64,000 bases of DNA from DASYPQ01 sp041488095 (lineage in GTDB: Bacteria > Planctomycetota > UBA1135 > GCA-002686595), in assembly GCA_041488095.1 (NCBI GenBank), contig JBGPOP010000006.1, forward strand, positions 75,105 through 139,104, read 5' to 3'. The notes below the pieces were generated by a model. That model made no database searches. It saw only the letters and a list, made by a program, of their open reading frames with translations, and had not been told where the DNA came from. Positions 25,901 through 33,469 of this stretch are shown here, piece by piece; positions within the stretch are counted from its first letter, which is position 1, and each line of letters begins with the position of its first letter. The translations under genes and the position numbers were made by a program.

Positions 25901-27787
25901 GTGATCGCCGATGAGCAGGGCATGAGCTCCTCGAAGCCGGTGCCGGGCAGCGCCTCCCTCGACCGCGTGCTGGAAGGCCGTGGCGAGAAGATGGTCGCCG
26001 CCTGGCTGGCCTCGCGCATGCGCGGAGCCTGCAGCCGGCCGGTGCCCGCGACGCGCGCGGAGTTCGAGGTCGAGCGCGCGCGACGGAGGAAGGAGTTCCT
26101 GCGCTCGATCGGCCTCGATCCCCTGCCGCCGCGATCGCCGCTCGGCGCGCGCGTCACCGGAGCGCTCGACCGCGACGGCTACACGATCGAGAAGATCGTC
26201 TTCGAGAGCCGTCCGGGCTTCCCCGTCACCGCGCACCTGTACCTGCCCAAGGGCCACGCGGGCGAGAAGCTCCCGGTCATCGTCAACCCCAACGGCCACT
26301 GGGAGCACAAGAAGACGCAGCCCGAGGTGCAGGCGCGGCTGATCGACGAGGCGCGCGCGGGCTACCTCGCCCTGGCGGTCGACTCGCCCGGGCACAGCTT
26401 CGAGGGCGACGCCCGGATCGAGCGGCGCGGCGCGGGGACGCACTTCGACCCGCGCCTGATCGCGGGCTCGACCACGGCCGACACCGTCTACGTCTGGGAC
26501 CTGATGCGCGCGCTCGACTACCTCGAGACGCGGCCCGAGGCCGATATGGCGCGCGTCGGCATCACCGGCACCTCGGGCGGAGGCCACGCGACGATGTTCG
26601 CGTTCGCGGCCGACGAGCGCTTCGCCTGCGCGGTGCCCTGCTGCTATCCGTCGAGCTTCCTCGACGGCTGGAACAACGGCTGCGACTGCAACCACGTGCC
26701 CGGCTACGCGCAGGTCGGCGATCGCGCCGACGTGATCGGCATCCGCGCGCCGGCTCCGGTGTTCGTGATCGGCGCCAGGGAGGACGACGAGTTCCCGGCC
26801 ATCGGCACGCAGCACACCGGAGAGAAGCTCCGGGCCCAGTGGAGGCTCTTCGGCGCCGAGGACCGGGCCTGGTGGCGGCTCTTCGACGGCGGGCACGGCT
26901 ACTCCCAGCCGATGCGCGAGGCGGCGCTGGGCTTCTTCGATCGATACCTGCGCGGGAAGGGCGACGGCTCGCCGGTCGCCGAGGGCGCGATCGCGACCGA
27001 GGCGCCCGAGGCCCCCGAGCTCGTCTGCCTCCCCGATCCTCCGGCGGATCAGCTCACGATGCGCGCCATCGCGCGCGAGAACGTCCGGCGCGCCGGCCGC
27101 GCGAGCTGGGACCAGGTCGTAGCGCTGAACGGCGGGTTGCCGGAGCGCGTGCCGCTCGATCGCAAGCTCCTGCCGCCGACGCCCGACGACCCCGGCCAGC
27201 CCGTGACCTTCGTGTCCGAAGCGGGATTGACCATCCCCGGCATCCTCTACCGGCCGCAGAGCGCGGTGGCCGGAGCGGTCTTCGTGCACGAGGAGGGCAA
27301 GCTCGTCGCGCGGCGCGAATTCCCGATCGAGGCCCTGGTCGGCCGAGGGATCGCCTGCCTCGTGATCGACGTGCGCGGGTTCGGCGAGCTCCCGGGTCTC
27401 GACCCCAAGCTCATGAGCTACCTCGGCATCGCCGACAGCTTCGCCATGGGCTGGGACGCGGCGCGCGCCGTCGAGATGCTGCTCGAGGACCTCCCCCGCG
27501 GGTCGAAGGTCGCGGTGGTCGGCCAGGGCGTCTGCGGATCGCTCGTCGCCCTGTACGCCGGATTGATGGAGAAGCGCGTGTCGCTGGTCGTCGGCGTCGA
27601 GGCCCTGGAGGAATGGTCCGAGCTCTTCGACGATTCGGTGCCGACGTATGCGCTGCAGCCGCGCGTGATGTACGGCGCTTCGCTCCCGGCGCTGCGCGAT
27701 CTCCTCCGGCGTCCGATCGAGTGGCGCCCGCGAGGTGCGCCCCGGGTCGACCTCGCGGAGATCCTCGTCGCGCGGCTCGGCGGTTGA
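22904..27787 (+). CDS. Giant three-part protein: glycosidase-like TIM barrel, Abhydrolase_7-type esterase, degenerate alpha/beta hydrolase
   Basis: This is a 1627-residue protein. The start 'MLSLALAVACAPQSSG' is a short possible lipoprotein signal. Residues 20-700 resemble family 20/67-type glycosidases: an N-terminal alpha/beta domain ('DPVGAMYGELELAERVERLG'), then a barrel with 'RALNLFLTLPWDP', 'LHGAYDIDTTRFPNLYAY' and 'GLDAIGFRIGESGHGAEFF'. Residues 1080-1380 are an esterase of the Abhydrolase_7/acetyl-xylan-esterase kind, with 'FPVTAHLYLPKGHAGEKLPV', nucleophile 'GITGTSGGGHATMFA' (Ser near 1223), Asp in 'GAREDDEFPA' and His in 'DGGHGYSQP'. The last 200 residues form another alpha/beta hydrolase whose elbow reads 'VVGQGVCGSLVALY', without Ser. 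It probably removes acyl and sugar groups from a plant-type polysaccharide. The glycosidase family assignment is uncertain. Confidence 0.72.
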   Translation: MLSLALAVACAPQSSGPEEFGRKVLDRTLAASHLGSSIGHTRVRVDGPGEAESFVLETRAGTASIVASDPVGAMYGELELAERVERLGASVFQQASTTHASPYLPVRALNLFLTLPWDPEKNEPIRDPSALGDPQRWWFQNEDYWTTLLDLMAEARLDQLDLHGAYDIDTTRFPNLYAYFVDSPSFPEVGVAKTIKSRNLAQLAHVIELAHSRGVKVSLMSYEAQFYTPHNPKPAYESSEANLQRYTREVVEAMIRALPGLDAIGFRIGESGHGAEFFRCYPEAVQASGRDIPLYTRSWITRKSVVVPLAQASADFTVEIKFNGEQWGPPYPIAGGRVPGWHSYSFEDYLSDSNVTSAARMWPGDPAEGGERWPAEPYKIVWQVRANGTHRIFPFYDPDAVRRTVQSMRMGTARGFSVEALDAYFPATPRYYVADRKDVWCDWVHQRDALWLVQWGRLGYDPTTPEEVFERAIEAHLGKDARALAPTWKAASRVIPTVFTAHAFGPDHRDHAPELEWGGASDDLVQTGPFDAHVFKTIAESLALEATGGKDGRLSLRDGIQRLENLRSAIGSLAPLDMPVEHRGAAREIRAATAELWYLADYHRFRWSAAWASAAAEAQIGEPLRWRRLAASKMDEALEAWRELCESPSSLFYKPFTDRLRMGTHHFRWDLELPKVADEAKRLRALAEGTGPEALLEIGTGTLSPDRSLRWRDEAGQVQCTLDGRSVDRAWLLHKPLPSSTFFHKIPMARRGNDFEAAFERKSCGHLIAAEVESGGEVRRLPLWTRATPYLVVPSRPGPTPLHYSSQEALTYLAPSSLDPARHGMLLVATRAWDFHRGFDVPAQRKILDAVRRGMKLLVLQQDYASGRYPLDWFPRRPVIRSAPANVFDPGGALGLERVETDAILWQPIQASEGWEVFGNGGIARCAWGRGEIWLCQARLMQRMHVPGCARDLKKLLELGGREKPVVVIDAGTEGNRYSTSVFCDLMNAYDIPFLTLGEVIADEQGMSSSKPVPGSASLDRVLEGRGEKMVAAWLASRMRGACSRPVPATRAEFEVERARRRKEFLRSIGLDPLPPRSPLGARVTGALDRDGYTIEKIVFESRPGFPVTAHLYLPKGHAGEKLPVIVNPNGHWEHKKTQPEVQARLIDEARAGYLALAVDSPGHSFEGDARIERRGAGTHFDPRLIAGSTTADTVYVWDLMRALDYLETRPEADMARVGITGTSGGGHATMFAFAADERFACAVPCCYPSSFLDGWNNGCDCNHVPGYAQVGDRADVIGIRAPAPVFVIGAREDDEFPAIGTQHTGEKLRAQWRLFGAEDRAWWRLFDGGHGYSQPMREAALGFFDRYLRGKGDGSPVAEGAIATEAPEAPELVCLPDPPADQLTMRAIARENVRRAGRASWDQVVALNGGLPERVPLDRKLLPPTPDDPGQPVTFVSEAGLTIPGILYRPQSAVAGAVFVHEEGKLVARREFPIEALVGRGIACLVIDVRGFGELPGLDPKLMSYLGIADSFAMGWDAARAVEMLLEDLPRGSKVAVVGQGVCGSLVALYAGLMEKRVSLVVGVEALEEWSELFDDSVPTYALQPRVMYGASLPALRDLLRRPIEWRPRGAPRVDLAEILVARLGG

Positions 27788-27794
27788 GGGGCCG

Positions 27795-29384
27795 TTACCT
27801 CACTTGCACGGAGTCGATCCCGCCCACTCCGCCGCCGGCGACCATCGTCCCGGAGAGCACCACGCCCCCCGACACGTTGGGACGAGCGCCGAATAGCTCT
27901 AGAACCCCCTGGACGCGCTCATCGGCCACGTACACCAGCCTCGCGCCGGTCGTCGACCACTTGAACCCCCGCACGCGTCCCCCGAAGGTGAGCGGTCCGC
28001 AGATCCGTACCGACCCGGTTCCGTCGGGCAGGATGGTGAACAGCTCGTACTGGTCGTCGACGTACCGATCTGCACGATAGGCCACGCGAGAGCCATCGGG
28101 CGACCAGACGAAATCGATCACGCTCCCGCCCGCCACCATGGGCCCCGTCAGCCACCAGTCCGTCCAAGGCGCGATCGCCCGCGCGGTGAACAGGTCGTAC
28201 ACTCCGTCCATGCGCTGGTCCGCCGCGTAGGCGAGAGTGCGGCTGTCCGGCGACCACGCGAACTTCACCACGTCGCCGCCTGGAACCAGGAGTCCGGAGG
28301 CCCTCCCCTGCCAGGCCGGATTCCCGTCGGCCGCGGCGACGTAGAGCTCGAATTGGTCGTTCACGTCGCCGTCCGCCAGATAGGCGACGCGCGAGCTGTC
28401 CGGCGACCAGGCGAAGTCGATCACGTCGCCGCCGGCCACCATCGAAGGTGAGACCTTGACCGGACCCGCCGCGCCGGGCGCCACCGTGTACAGCTCGAAG
28501 ACTTCGTCGACGTCCTGATCGGCGCGGTAGGCGATGCAGGAGCTGTCCGGCGACCATAGGAAGTTGAGAACATCGCCTCCGCTCGTCAGCGGACCCGAGA
28601 TCTTCAGAGGAGTGCCGCCGTACGGCCCGTTGACGAACACCTCGTAGGTCTCGTCCGTGTCCTGATCGGCGCGATAGGCGATGCGGGAGGCGTCGGGGGA
28701 CCATGCGAACTCGATCACATCCGTGCCCGTGCCCATGTTGTCCGAGAGCATCGTCCTGTCGTTTCCGTCCGGTCCGATGGCCCACAGCTCGTAGCGCTCA
28801 TCTTCCCAGGGGTCGGCCAGGTAGGCGATTCGCCCGCTGTTCGGGGACCACGAGTACGCGGTCACGTCTCCATCGACCCCGTTGAACGGGAAGTCCGACA
28901 CCTTCACCCGCGCGCTTCCGTCGGGGCGCACGGTGAAGAGCTCGAAGACCTGGTCGGACGCCTCGTCGGCCAGGTAGGCGATCCGCGATGAATCCGGCGA
29001 CCAGGCGCAGGAGACGACGTTGCCTCCGGGAACGAGCGGTCCGCTCGCTCTCACCGAAGGCCCGCCGCTCGCCGGCGCGACGTACAGCTCGACGACGCCA
29101 TCCGTCTGCTTGTCCGCGAGGAATGCGATCCACGTCCGGTTCGGGGACCAGGCGAAGCTCATCACGTTCCCGCCGACCGTCAGTCCGCCCGAGAGCAGGA
29201 CCACTGTTCGGCCGGCCATATCGGCGGAGAAGAGCTCCTCGACCCCGTTCGTCCGGCCGTCGGCGAGGAAGACGACCTCCGGGACGAAGGCTGCCGGCCC
29301 TCCTCCACCACCCCCACCACCACCCCCGCAGTCTGCCAGGAGCGCAGCCGCCGCGACCACGGAGCACGCATGCACGGTTTTCAT
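27795..29384 (-). CDS. Secreted PD40/TolB-like beta-propeller protein
   Basis: This 529-residue protein starts at ATG 29384 behind GGAGGTGG. Its signal peptide is 'KTVHACSVVAAAALLADC', followed by a run of ten Gly. The Cys plus Gly linker suggests a lipoprotein, though Asp before Cys is unusual. The rest is a long array of about 57-residue units, each with 'FAWSPDSSRIAYLAD' and then 'DE.YELF....' and 'VKVSGPLV.GGDV'; I count about eight. This is the TolB/PD40 propeller pattern, usually a binding scaffold rather than an enzyme. It lies 143 bp downstream of the TRAP transporter genes on the same strand and converges on the giant esterase gene, seven bases apart. The ligand is unknown. Confidence 0.8.
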   Translation of the reverse strand: MKTVHACSVVAAAALLADCGGGGGGGGGGPAAFVPEVVFLADGRTNGVEELFSADMAGRTVVLLSGGLTVGGNVMSFAWSPNRTWIAFLADKQTDGVVELYVAPASGGPSVRASGPLVPGGNVVSCAWSPDSSRIAYLADEASDQVFELFTVRPDGSARVKVSDFPFNGVDGDVTAYSWSPNSGRIAYLADPWEDERYELWAIGPDGNDRTMLSDNMGTGTDVIEFAWSPDASRIAYRADQDTDETYEVFVNGPYGGTPLKISGPLTSGGDVLNFLWSPDSSCIAYRADQDVDEVFELYTVAPGAAGPVKVSPSMVAGGDVIDFAWSPDSSRVAYLADGDVNDQFELYVAAADGNPAWQGRASGLLVPGGDVVKFAWSPDSRTLAYAADQRMDGVYDLFTARAIAPWTDWWLTGPMVAGGSVIDFVWSPDGSRVAYRADRYVDDQYELFTILPDGTGSVRICGPLTFGGRVRGFKWSTTGARLVYVADERVQGVLELFGARPNVSGGVVLSGTMVAGGGVGGIDSVQVR

Positions 29385-29527
29385 GGGCACCACCTCCAAT
29401 CGAAACGGGGCAAAGCGCATGCCCGCGCTTCGTGGGGAGTCGGGCACGGTCGGAGATGGAAAGTGCGCGCGCGCTGCGGACTAGTCCGCGCAAGGGCGCG
29501 AGCCGGTCCTCGTCTCGAAGCGAGGGT

Positions 29528-31408
29528 TCATCGGGCGAAGAGATGGGGCAGGAGCGTCGTCATCGGCGCGAAGTACGTGATCAGCAGCACCCCGATCCCG
29601 AGCACCACGATCATCGGCACCGCCGCGCGATACACCTCGCTCATCGGCTTGTTCAGCCGGTACGACGCCAGGAACAGGTTCATCCCGACCGGCGGGGTCA
29701 GGTATCCGAGCTCCAGGTTGGCGAGGAAGATGATCCCGAGGTGCACCGGGTCGATGTGGAAGTGCTCGCCGATCGGGACGATCAAGGGCACGACCACCAC
29801 GATCGCCGAGAAGATGTCCATCAGGCAGCCGACCACGAGCAGGAAAAGATTCAGGATCAGCAGGAACACGAGCGGTGACTCGATCGTTCGCGCCACCCAG
29901 TCGAAGAGCGCGGTCGGGATGTCGGCGAAGATCAGGTAGCTCGTGAACCCCTTCGCCACCCCCAGGATCATCAGCACACCGCCGATCACGAGGCCGCACT
30001 CGACCAGCACCTTCTTCACGCCGCGCGCGAGCGACAGGTCGCGGTACACGAACGTCTCGATCGCGAACGCGTAGAGCGCGGTCATCGCGCTGGCCTCGAC
30101 CGCCGTCGCGAAGCCGCCGAACAGGCCCCACATCGCCACCGCCGGGAGGAGCAGCTCCCACTTCGCGTCCCACACCGCCCGCGCCGCCTCGCGCCAGTCG
30201 ATCCGGCCACCCTGGTGCGCGACGCGCGGACCCTCGCGGATCCCCCACCACCCGGTCAGCCCGAGCAGCAGGATCCCCGGCAGGATCCCGCCCAGGAAGA
30301 TCTCCTGGATCCGGATCTTGGCGACGATCGCGTACAGGATCAGCGGCAGGCACGGCGGGAACAGCAACCCCAGCGATCCCGCGCCGGTGATCAGGCCGAG
30401 CGCCGATCGTTCCGAGTAGCGCGCCGAGATCAGGATCGGCATCAGCAGGCCGCCGAGCGCGAGGATCGTCACCCCCGACGCACCCGTGAACGAGGTGAAG
30501 AACGCGCACACGAGCACGGTCACGATCGCCGGACCTCCGCGCACCCCGCCGAAGAGCGTCTGGAAGACGCGGATCAGGCGCCGGCTCGCCCCGCCCTCCG
30601 CCAGGAAGTACCCCGCCAGCGTGAACAGCGGGATCGCCGGCAGCGCCGTGTTCGTCGCCAGCGAGTAGTGATCGATGGCGATCGGCGAGATCGGCTCGTC
30701 CGCACCCCAGAACAGGATCAGCGCCGCGCCGCCGAGCGTGACGAAGATCGGAGCGCCGAGCGCGGTCGCGGCGACCAGCACCGCGAGGGCAGGCCAGACG
30801 AGGCTCGAGGGCTCGAGCGGCGGCGAGAGGCCGATCCAGCCGACCGCACCCGCGATCGACAGCGCGAGCACGCGTCCCTTCCACGTCGACGAGGCGCGCC
30901 CCACGAGGCTCAGCGCGACCAGGCCGAAACCGATCGGAATCGAGCTCTGCACCACCCAGGTCGGGATCCCGTAGACGAGCGTCCCGCCGGCTGCCTTCGT
31001 CTCCAGCGCGAATCGCGCCCCCGCGACCGCCAGGAACGCGCTGATCGCCGCGCCGAAGGCGTGGCCGAAGAGCTCGGCCGCCGAGCGCGCCTTCCCGTGC
31101 AGGAACGCCTCGACCGTCGACAGCGAGAGCAGCCGGTTCTCCCGCGCCGCCACCGCTCCGCCGATCATGCCGACGAGCAGCGTCAGGTGCTGCACGATCG
31201 CCATGGAGTTCGAGAGGCCGACCCTCAGCGTCGCGCGCAGCGCGATCTCGGCGAGCGGCAGGAGGACGATGCCGGACAGCGAGAGCGCGAGAACCCAGTC
31301 CTCGACGCGGGCCCCGGCCTGGACGATCCGGTGCAGGGGCGAGCGCCGCACGCCCCTCCGGGCTCCCTGGCCGGCGCGGGGGCCGGCGCTTGCGGGCTCG
31401 GCACCCAT
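29528..31408 (-). CDS. dctM: TRAP transporter fused small and large permease (DctQ-DctM)
   Basis: This 626-residue protein is read from ATG 31408. The frame runs further upstream, but the TGATG overlap with the DctP stop and the sudden onset of membrane segments support this start. Residues 30-190 form the four-helix DctQ domain ('ARVEDWVLALSLSGIVLLPL', 'MAIVQHLTLLVGMIGGAVAA'). After a linker helix, the roughly 420-residue DctM domain follows, with 'PLFTLAGYFLAEGGASRRLI', 'FFTSFTGASGVTILALGGLL', 'GLLFPPCLPLILYAIVAKI' and 'LGYLTPPVGMNLFLASY', all hallmark DctM sequences. It is the sodium-driven permease that accepts substrate from DctP. The TatT neighbour makes this a TPR-associated TRAP (TPAT) system, whose ligands are poorly known and may be hydrophobic. 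Confidence 0.92.
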   Translation of the reverse strand: MGAEPASAGPRAGQGARRGVRRSPLHRIVQAGARVEDWVLALSLSGIVLLPLAEIALRATLRVGLSNSMAIVQHLTLLVGMIGGAVAARENRLLSLSTVEAFLHGKARSAAELFGHAFGAAISAFLAVAGARFALETKAAGGTLVYGIPTWVVQSSIPIGFGLVALSLVGRASSTWKGRVLALSIAGAVGWIGLSPPLEPSSLVWPALAVLVAATALGAPIFVTLGGAALILFWGADEPISPIAIDHYSLATNTALPAIPLFTLAGYFLAEGGASRRLIRVFQTLFGGVRGGPAIVTVLVCAFFTSFTGASGVTILALGGLLMPILISARYSERSALGLITGAGSLGLLFPPCLPLILYAIVAKIRIQEIFLGGILPGILLLGLTGWWGIREGPRVAHQGGRIDWREAARAVWDAKWELLLPAVAMWGLFGGFATAVEASAMTALYAFAIETFVYRDLSLARGVKKVLVECGLVIGGVLMILGVAKGFTSYLIFADIPTALFDWVARTIESPLVFLLILNLFLLVVGCLMDIFSAIVVVVPLIVPIGEHFHIDPVHLGIIFLANLELGYLTPPVGMNLFLASYRLNKPMSEVYRAAVPMIVVLGIGVLLITYFAPMTTLLPHLFAR

Positions 31409-32463
31409 CAGCGCGGAAGCTCTTTCTCCTTCGGCGCCTGCGGAGCGGCTCCCTGGCGGAGCTCCGCGAGGATCCGCTGCACCTCGTCGAACAGCTCTTC
31501 CGGCACATCCATGCCGCGCAGCTTGGGGTAGATCGGCTCGACGAAGGCGCGCCACTCGGCCTCGATCTCGGGCGTCACGGAATGGACGACGAGCCCGCGC
31601 TTCTTCATGGCCGCGACGGACTCGTCGCTCTCCTTGCGGTTGCGCGCCGTGAGCTCGTCGCCGGCCTTGGCAGCCGCCTCGCGCATGGCCTGCTGCATTG
31701 CCGGCGGATATCCGTCCCAGACCTTCTTCGAGATCACCAGCGCGCCGACGAGCGGCGCCCAGGCGAGATCGAGCATGTGCGGAGCCGGCTGGTAGTACTG
31801 CAGCACCTGCGCGTAGTACGGGGCTGCGGGCACGGCGTCGATCAAGCCGGTCTGGAGGCTCGTCAGGATGTCGTTCGGCTCGAGAGGCACGGGGCTCAGG
31901 CCCAGGTGCTTCATCAGGTCGATCTGCGCGGTCGAGCCGGTCCACGTGAACACCTTGACCGCCTTGAGGTCGGCCGGGTGGAGGATCGGCGTGCGCGAGA
32001 AGAACTTGACCCACCCGACGTCGCCCCAGAAGAGCGAGACGAAGCCCTTGTCCTGGAGACGCTTCTCCAGGCTCGGCCGCAGCTTCTCGCGGACGGTTGC
32101 GACCTCGTCGAGCGTGCGGAACATCATCGGGAGGTTCTGGAGCGCGAACACCGACTTGTCGATCTCGCCGATCCCGTTCGCGGTCAGCAGGCCCGCCTGC
32201 ACCTGCCCCGCGCGCATCTTGGCGACGACGTCGGCCTCGCCTCCCATCAGCCCGCCGGCGTTGACGACCACCTTGACCCCGCCCTCGGGCGCGTCGCGCC
32301 ACTTCTCGCCCATCGCGAGGAGGATCTGGTGCGAGGAGGAGCCCTGCGGCGCGAGCGTCGCCAGGCGCACGGGCTTGCGGTCGCCGGCGAAGGCCATCTC
32401 CGCGCACAGGATCGACAACGCCAGCGCGCCGACGAGGCGCCTCGAGGTCGGATGATCGCTCAT
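31408..32463 (-). CDS. dctP: TRAP transporter substrate-binding protein (DctP/TatP type)
   Basis: This 351-residue protein starts at ATG 32463 (MSDHPTSRR); ATG 32478 is possible. The signal peptide is 'LVGALALSILCAEMAFAG'. The family's start 'VRLATLAPQGSSSHQILLAM' and the middle signature 'LPMMFRTLDEV' are present. 'KGFVSLFWGDVGWVKFFS', 'FTWTGSTAQIDLMKHLGLSP' and 'LTSLQTGLIDAVPAAPYYA' are also as in DctP proteins. The usual Arg that salt-bridges carboxylates is not evident at its typical place; the protein instead has 'VKVFTWTGS', as in TPAT-type binding proteins. It is periplasmic, handing substrate to the fused permease, whose ATG overlaps its stop by one base. It lies 25 bp after the TatT gene. 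Confidence 0.92.
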   Translation of the reverse strand: MSDHPTSRRLVGALALSILCAEMAFAGDRKPVRLATLAPQGSSSHQILLAMGEKWRDAPEGGVKVVVNAGGLMGGEADVVAKMRAGQVQAGLLTANGIGEIDKSVFALQNLPMMFRTLDEVATVREKLRPSLEKRLQDKGFVSLFWGDVGWVKFFSRTPILHPADLKAVKVFTWTGSTAQIDLMKHLGLSPVPLEPNDILTSLQTGLIDAVPAAPYYAQVLQYYQPAPHMLDLAWAPLVGALVISKKVWDGYPPAMQQAMREAAAKAGDELTARNRKESDESVAAMKKRGLVVHSVTPEIEAEWRAFVEPIYPKLRGMDVPEELFDEVQRILAELRQGAAPQAPKEKELPR

Positions 32464-32488
32464 CTTCGGCCGGTTCACCGGGGTGGGG

Positions 32489-33397
32489 TCACTCTACGAA
32501 GTGTTCCCCAACGTGGTCGAGGAGCCAGCGCGCGCGGCGCTGGAGCACGAGGTTCTCGAGCCGCCACTCCGGCCGCGCGTCCGCGTCGACGGCGAGCGCC
32601 CGCGCGAGCAGGGACTCGAACTCCCCGCGATCCTGGTGCGGCATCGCCACCGCCTCCGCGAGCGCGACCATGGGTCCCGCCAGGCCGCCGGCCGAGAGCT
32701 CGACCGCACGCTCGAAGTGCCCCCTGGCCCGCGCCTCGGCGTCGCGCGCGCCGCCCGGACGGCTCGACTCGTACGCGATCAGGAACGTGTGGATCGCTCC
32801 CGAATCGAAGCGCTCGTCGAGCGCGAGGGCACGGTCCATCATCGCCTCGACGAGCGGCAGGTCGGCGACGGTCTCGGGGTCGTCCTTCGAGAGGTTGATC
32901 GCCCCGGCCCACGCAGCCGCGGTCCAGTAGAGCAGCGGCACGTCGCGCCGGCTGGCGCGGTCGAGCGCCTTCCTGGGGTCGGCGCGCAACGCCGCCTCGA
33001 ATCCGGGGTGCGCGACCTCGAGCCCGCGCAATCCGTAGCCGCGCGCGCGCAGGTAGAGCTTGCGCGCGCGGGTGCGCAGCTCGACTGCGCGCGCGACGCT
33101 GTGTTCCTCGATCTCGTCGGCGTCCTGCTGGACGAAGGCGAAGGCGTACTGCGTGAAGCCGCGCGTGGCGGCGAGCAGGAGGCCCCCGTGCCGCGGCGTC
33201 TCCTCGAGCACGCTCTCGACGAGCTTCAGGCTGAACGGCACGGCCCCGCGGACGAGCTCGGGGTCGTCGTCGGAAGAAAAGGTCGCGCCGCTCCCCGCGA
33301 GGGCGTCGCCGAGCCGGCCGATCGCATAGCGCTCGACCGAGCAGGCCGAGAGCGGGACGAGCGCGAGGAGGCCGAGCGTGAGATGTGCACCGCGCAT
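32489..33397 (-). CDS. tatT: TRAP transporter-associated TPR lipoprotein (TatT)
   Basis: This 302-residue protein has lipoprotein signal 'LTLGLLALVPLSACSVERYA' and matches the TatT (TRAP-T component) family over its length. Family elements include 'RGAVPFSLKLVESVLEETPR', 'LLLAATRGFTQYAFAFVQQD', 'LYLRARGYGLRGLEVAHPGF', 'VPLLYWTAAAWAGAINLSKD' and 'IHTFLIAYESSRPGGARDAE'. In the spirochaete prototype TatT trimers dock three DctP-type proteins (known for the family, not shown here). The gene leads the transporter operon TatT-DctP-DctQM. A TATCAT box (complement of 33430-33435) lies about 32 bp before the start and could be a -10, with no clear -35. TatT is periplasmic, tethered to a membrane by lipid. 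Confidence 0.9.
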   Translation of the reverse strand: MRGAHLTLGLLALVPLSACSVERYAIGRLGDALAGSGATFSSDDDPELVRGAVPFSLKLVESVLEETPRHGGLLLAATRGFTQYAFAFVQQDADEIEEHSVARAVELRTRARKLYLRARGYGLRGLEVAHPGFEAALRADPRKALDRASRRDVPLLYWTAAAWAGAINLSKDDPETVADLPLVEAMMDRALALDERFDSGAIHTFLIAYESSRPGGARDAEARARGHFERAVELSAGGLAGPMVALAEAVAMPHQDRGEFESLLARALAVDADARPEWRLENLVLQRRARWLLDHVGEHFVE

Positions 33398-33469
33398 GCT
33401 GTCTCGTTCGTCGGGGCCCCGGGGCGCAGATGATAGGGGCCGCGTGACGGAAAGGGGAGCCGTCCGCTC

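Noticed and set aside
29385..29527. A further upstream start for the PD40 lipoprotein at 29447
   Set aside because: ATG 29384 has GGAGGTGG and begins a signal peptide; the upstream codons add a hydrophilic tail before it.
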